DNA of 64,000 nt, from assembly GCA_016712595.1 (NCBI GenBank), contig JADJQT010000001.1:2291501-2355500 (forward strand), written 5' to 3'. Made by a program: the position numbers and the translations under genes. The notes below the pieces were generated by a model that was not told the origin of the DNA, ran no database searches, and worked only from the letters and a program-made list of their open reading frames with translations. The DNA comes from Rhodospirillales bacterium (lineage in GTDB: Bacteria > Pseudomonadota > Alphaproteobacteria > Rhodospirillales > Defluviicoccaceae). This document shows positions 61,369-64,000 of this stretch, piece by piece. The number at the start of each line of letters is the position of its first letter. Within the stretch, counting starts at the first letter, position 1.

Positions 61369-62103
61369 ATGGCCTCGAACAAATCGAACGGGTTCTGGGA
61401 ACTCGTCAAAACCGTCGTTTACGCGGTGGTCATCGCCGTGGTCGTGCGCACGTTCCTGTTTGAGCCGTTCAGCATACCCTCCGGCTCGATGATTCCCACG
61501 CTTCTCGTCGGCGATTATCTGTTCGTTTCGAAATATTCCTACGGCTACAGCCGCTACTCGCTGCCATTCGGCATGCCATTGTTCTCCGGGCGTCTGCTCG
61601 CCGACCAGCCGGAGCGGGGGGACGTGGTTGTCTTCAAGCTGCCGACGGACAACACCACCGACTACATCAAGCGGGTGATCGGACTGCCCGGCGATCGGAT
61701 CCAGCTCAAGAACGGGCTGCTTTACATCAACGACGAACCGGTCAAGCGCGAGCCGGCGGGCCAGTTCATCGCTCACAGCGGCCTGGCGCTGGCGCAAACC
61801 TATCATCGCTACATCGAAACCCTGCCGAACGGGCGCCAGCATCCGATCATTGAGATCAGCGACAGCGGCCCCTTCGATAATACCGGCGTCTATACCGTTC
61901 CCGAAGGCAGCTACTTCATGATGGGGGACAACCGGGACAGTTCGCGCGACAGTCGCTTCTTGAGCGAGGTCGGGTATGTTCCGTTCGAAAATCTCATCGG
62001 CCGTGCCCGGGTCATCTTTTTCTCCGTCGACGGTGAGGCCCTGGCGTTTTGGGACTGGTACAAGACCGTGCGTTTCGATCGCTTGTTCCAGATCATCGAA
62101 TGA
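61369..62103 (+). CDS. lepB: signal peptidase I LepB
   Basis: A 244-residue inner-membrane serine protease that removes signal peptides. One TM segment (about 14-30: TVVYAVVIAVVVRTFLF) is followed by FSIPSGSMIPTL with the catalytic Ser40 and TTDYIKRVIGLPGD with the Lys101 general base. MMGDNRDSSRDSRF is the box E motif. ATG at 61369 is preferred over a frame from 61303. Its stop overlaps the rnc ATG (ATGA). Confidence 0.96.
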   Translation: MASNKSNGFWELVKTVVYAVVIAVVVRTFLFEPFSIPSGSMIPTLLVGDYLFVSKYSYGYSRYSLPFGMPLFSGRLLADQPERGDVVVFKLPTDNTTDYIKRVIGLPGDRIQLKNGLLYINDEPVKREPAGQFIAHSGLALAQTYHRYIETLPNGRQHPIIEISDSGPFDNTGVYTVPEGSYFMMGDNRDSSRDSRFLSEVGYVPFENLIGRARVIFFSVDGEALAFWDWYKTVRFDRLFQIIE

Positions 62104-62816
62104 ACGAGTGCCGCCCTGCTCACGCCCGCCGTCTGCTCGAGCTGCAGGAGCGCCTGGACTATACCTTTGTCCACCGCCGCTTTTTGGAAGAGGCGATGAC
62201 GCACTCAAGCTTCCAGGGTGACGGCAGCGGTCGGCGGCATTGCAACGAGCGGATGGAATTCCTTGGGGACAGAGTCCTCGGTCTGGTTGTCGCCGAACTG
62301 CTATATCGCAAGTTCCCCGGCGAGGAAGTCGGCGCGCTCGCCCGCCGGCATGCCGCGCTCGTTCGCCGCGACGCACTGGTCGAGGTCGCGGGCGAATTGG
62401 CGTTCGCCGATTGTCTGCGTCTGTCGCGCGGCGAGGAGGAGGCCGGCGGGCGGCACAACCCCGGCCTGATCGCCGATGCCTGCGAAGCGTTGATCGCCGC
62501 GATCTATCTCGATGGCGGCTTTGGCGCGGCGAAGTCGGTGGTCGAACGTCTGTGGTTGCCACTGGTCGAGCGTGATACCGCGCCGCCCAAGGACGCGAAG
62601 ACGCTGCTGCAGGAGTGGGCACAGGCCAAGGGTCGCGCCTTGCCGCACTACCGCGAGGCCTCGCGCAGCGGACCGCCGCACGCTCCGCTGTTTTGTGTCG
62701 AGGTCCGCGTCGACGGCGTCGAGCCGGTCAGCGCCACCGGCTCGTCGAAACGGGCGGCGGAACGCGCGGCGGCCGAGGCGCTGCTGTTGAAGGTCAGCCT
62801 GCGCAATGACGAGTGA
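62100..62816 (+). CDS. rnc: ribonuclease III
   Basis: A 238-residue double-strand-specific RNase that processes rRNA precursors and structured RNAs. The catalytic domain has the signature NERMEFLGDRVLGLVVAE and the acidic HNPGLIADACEALIAAIYLD. A double-stranded RNA-binding domain is at the C-terminus (KTLLQEWAQAKGRALPHYRE, ATGSSKRAAERAAAEALL). Translation is coupled to lepB upstream and overlaps era by 11 bases downstream. Confidence 0.97.
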   Translation: MNECRPAHARRLLELQERLDYTFVHRRFLEEAMTHSSFQGDGSGRRHCNERMEFLGDRVLGLVVAELLYRKFPGEEVGALARRHAALVRRDALVEVAGELAFADCLRLSRGEEEAGGRHNPGLIADACEALIAAIYLDGGFGAAKSVVERLWLPLVERDTAPPKDAKTLLQEWAQAKGRALPHYREASRSGPPHAPLFCVEVRVDGVEPVSATGSSKRAAERAAAEALLLKVSLRNDE

Positions 62817-63780
62817 AGACAAGGCAGCGAGCGAAGACCTGGACAGGGCCTGCGCCAGCGGTGTGCGTCGCTGCGGTTTCATCGCCATTCTCGGCGCGCC
62901 CAACGTCGGCAAGTCGACACTGGTCAACCGGCTCGTCGGGACCAAGGTTACCATCGTCTCGCCGAAGGTGCAGACGACGCGCTCGCGCGTGCTCGGCATC
63001 GCGCTCGTCGGGGCGAGCCAGGTTCTGCTCGTCGATACGCCCGGCCTGTTCCAGCCACGCCAGGGCGGTTCCCGGCGCCTTGATCAGGCGATGGTCGAGG
63101 CCGCGTGGGAGGGCGCCCGCGGCGCCGATGGCATCGCGCTGGTCGTCGACGCGACCCGGAAAACCCAGGAGGGAACCGACTTTGTCGTCGCTTGGCTCCG
63201 CCAACACAGCCGCCGTGCGGTTCTGCTGCTGAACAAGATCGATGCGGTCGACAAGGCACGCCTGTTGGCGCTGACCCGGGACCTCGACGCCACCGGCGTT
63301 TTTACCCGTGTATTCATGGTTTCGGCGCTGACCGGCGATGGCGTGGGCGACGTTGCCGATTGGCTTGCCTCGGCAGTTCCCGAAGGTCCATGGCTCTATC
63401 CGGAAGATCAGGCGTCGGATATGCCGACGCGAATGCTGGCGGCGGAAATCACTCGAGAGAAGCTGTTCTGGCAGCTCCAGCAGGAACTTCCGTACTCGAT
63501 CGCCGTCGAGACGGAGACATGGACGGAAAACGCCGATGGCAGCATCCGGCTGGAGCAGGTGATTTACGTCGAACGTGAAGCCCAGCGCGGTATTGTCATC
63601 GGCAAGGGCGGGCAGCGGATCAAGCAGGTGGGACAACTCGCCCGTCGCGAGATCGAGGAGATTCTCGACTGCCGCGTGCACTTGTTCCTGTTCGTCAAGA
63701 TTCGCCAGAAATGGCGCGATGATCCGGGATTTTTTCGCCTGCACGGCCTCGCGTTTCCGCCACGAAAGCCGTCCGGCTGA
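62806..63780 (+). CDS. era: GTPase Era
   Basis: A 324-residue GTPase for maturation of the small ribosomal subunit. G1 GAPNVGKS (30-37), G2 area TTRSR, G3 DTPG (77-80), G4 NKID (143-146) and G5 region VSALTGDGV. The C-terminal KH domain has GIVIGKGGQRIKQVGQLARR, which binds 16S rRNA. Slightly longer than most Era (about 300) because of about 20 extra N-terminal residues. It overlaps rnc and ends the operon; recO, the usual next gene, is not visible. Confidence 0.97.
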   Translation: MTSEDKAASEDLDRACASGVRRCGFIAILGAPNVGKSTLVNRLVGTKVTIVSPKVQTTRSRVLGIALVGASQVLLVDTPGLFQPRQGGSRRLDQAMVEAAWEGARGADGIALVVDATRKTQEGTDFVVAWLRQHSRRAVLLLNKIDAVDKARLLALTRDLDATGVFTRVFMVSALTGDGVGDVADWLASAVPEGPWLYPEDQASDMPTRMLAAEITREKLFWQLQQELPYSIAVETETWTENADGSIRLEQVIYVEREAQRGIVIGKGGQRIKQVGQLARREIEEILDCRVHLFLFVKIRQKWRDDPGFFRLHGLAFPPRKPSG

Positions 63781-63872
63781 TCGACGCCGGCCGCACAACG
63801 GCCCCGGGATGTGGCCCAGGGAACGGCCCCAGAAACGGCGAGGACGATCAGCGCCCCGCCGTTCAACCGGGG

Positions 63873-64000
63873 TCAGAAGGCGACGGCTACCCCGTTCAGC
63901 CGTTCGACGGCATCGCTGAGCGCGGCGTCTTCGCTGTCAAAAAACCGTTCGACGTCGGTCAGCGGTACTCCGTTCTCATCGATTTGTCTCCACACCCAAT
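63873..64000 (-). CDS. 3' end of an unidentified gene, cut by the window edge
   Basis: An open frame on the minus strand runs from the right edge to a TGA at 63873. It encodes about 41 residues ending WVWRQIDENGVPLTDVERFF with a helical acidic tail and VAVAF at the C-terminus. It is convergent with era. I do not recognise it, and the fragment is too short for a family call. Confidence 0.4.
   Translation of the reverse strand, partial: WVWRQIDENGVPLTDVERFFDSEDAALSDAVERLNGVAVAF

Overview
The window is GC-rich DNA (by eye about 65% G+C) from an alphaproteobacterium, most likely of the Rhodospirillales group. This rests on the order pdxJ-acpS-lepB-rnc-era at the right end, the styles of XRE, GntR/FCD and TetR regulators, and GTG starts with GTGA/ATGA overlaps. 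I saw no tRNA, rRNA, CRISPR array, insertion sequence or prophage. All functions are read from protein motifs without database searches.

Layout. 0.4-7 kb holds an XRE regulator, queG with a small coupled partner, a lipoprotein behind a palindrome-rich promoter, a GntP-family permease, a secreted TPR protein and a YqgE-family protein with an unusual export signal. 7-13 kb is a lactate-use module: GntR/FCD regulator, D-lactate dehydrogenase (FAD plus Fe-S) and lactate permease, with two AGGT-N6-ACCT palindromes in the regulatory gap. 13-17 kb carries a PhoD-like phosphatase and a PAS-GGDEF-EAL protein. 17-24.4 kb, all on plus, has a GNAT protein, an orphan ABC substrate-binding protein, an NAD-type malic enzyme, a membrane sensor-like protein and an MFS transporter fused to a related sensor domain. 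24.3-27.5 kb is a decaying leucine/isovaleryl-CoA operon: TetR regulator, broken ivd, mccB and mccA, and one intact methylglutaconyl-CoA hydratase-like gene.

27.5-35.7 kb holds a membrane-bound spermidine-synthase-like protein, a secreted DUF3604/PHP hydrolase, a periplasmic PpiC-like protein and three consecutive HupE/UreJ-type membrane proteins. 35.7-52.2 kb is the most unusual part. Twelve minus-strand genes with short gaps encode an AGE-like epimerase, a tandem DJ-1/PfpI protein, a thiamine-diphosphate enzyme, an alpha/beta hydrolase, two GMC oxidoreductases with a tandem EthD-like protein, two small Nif11-like paralogues, a MetX-like hydrolase and two GH13 glycosidases. Upstream lie an RLAN/ATP-grasp ligase, a GNAT-C39 peptidase fusion and a secreted GH5 glycosidase. 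The promoter regions of the cluster and of GH5 share the palindrome GGTCGT-N6-ACGACC. The right end has an MFS/GST pair, a LysR regulator and the housekeeping operon.

The best candidate for an undescribed system is the 12-gene cluster with the paired Nif11-like proteins, possibly co-regulated with the neighbouring ligase/peptidase/GH5 genes. The sensor-MFS fusion and the half-dead leucine operon are the next most interesting.
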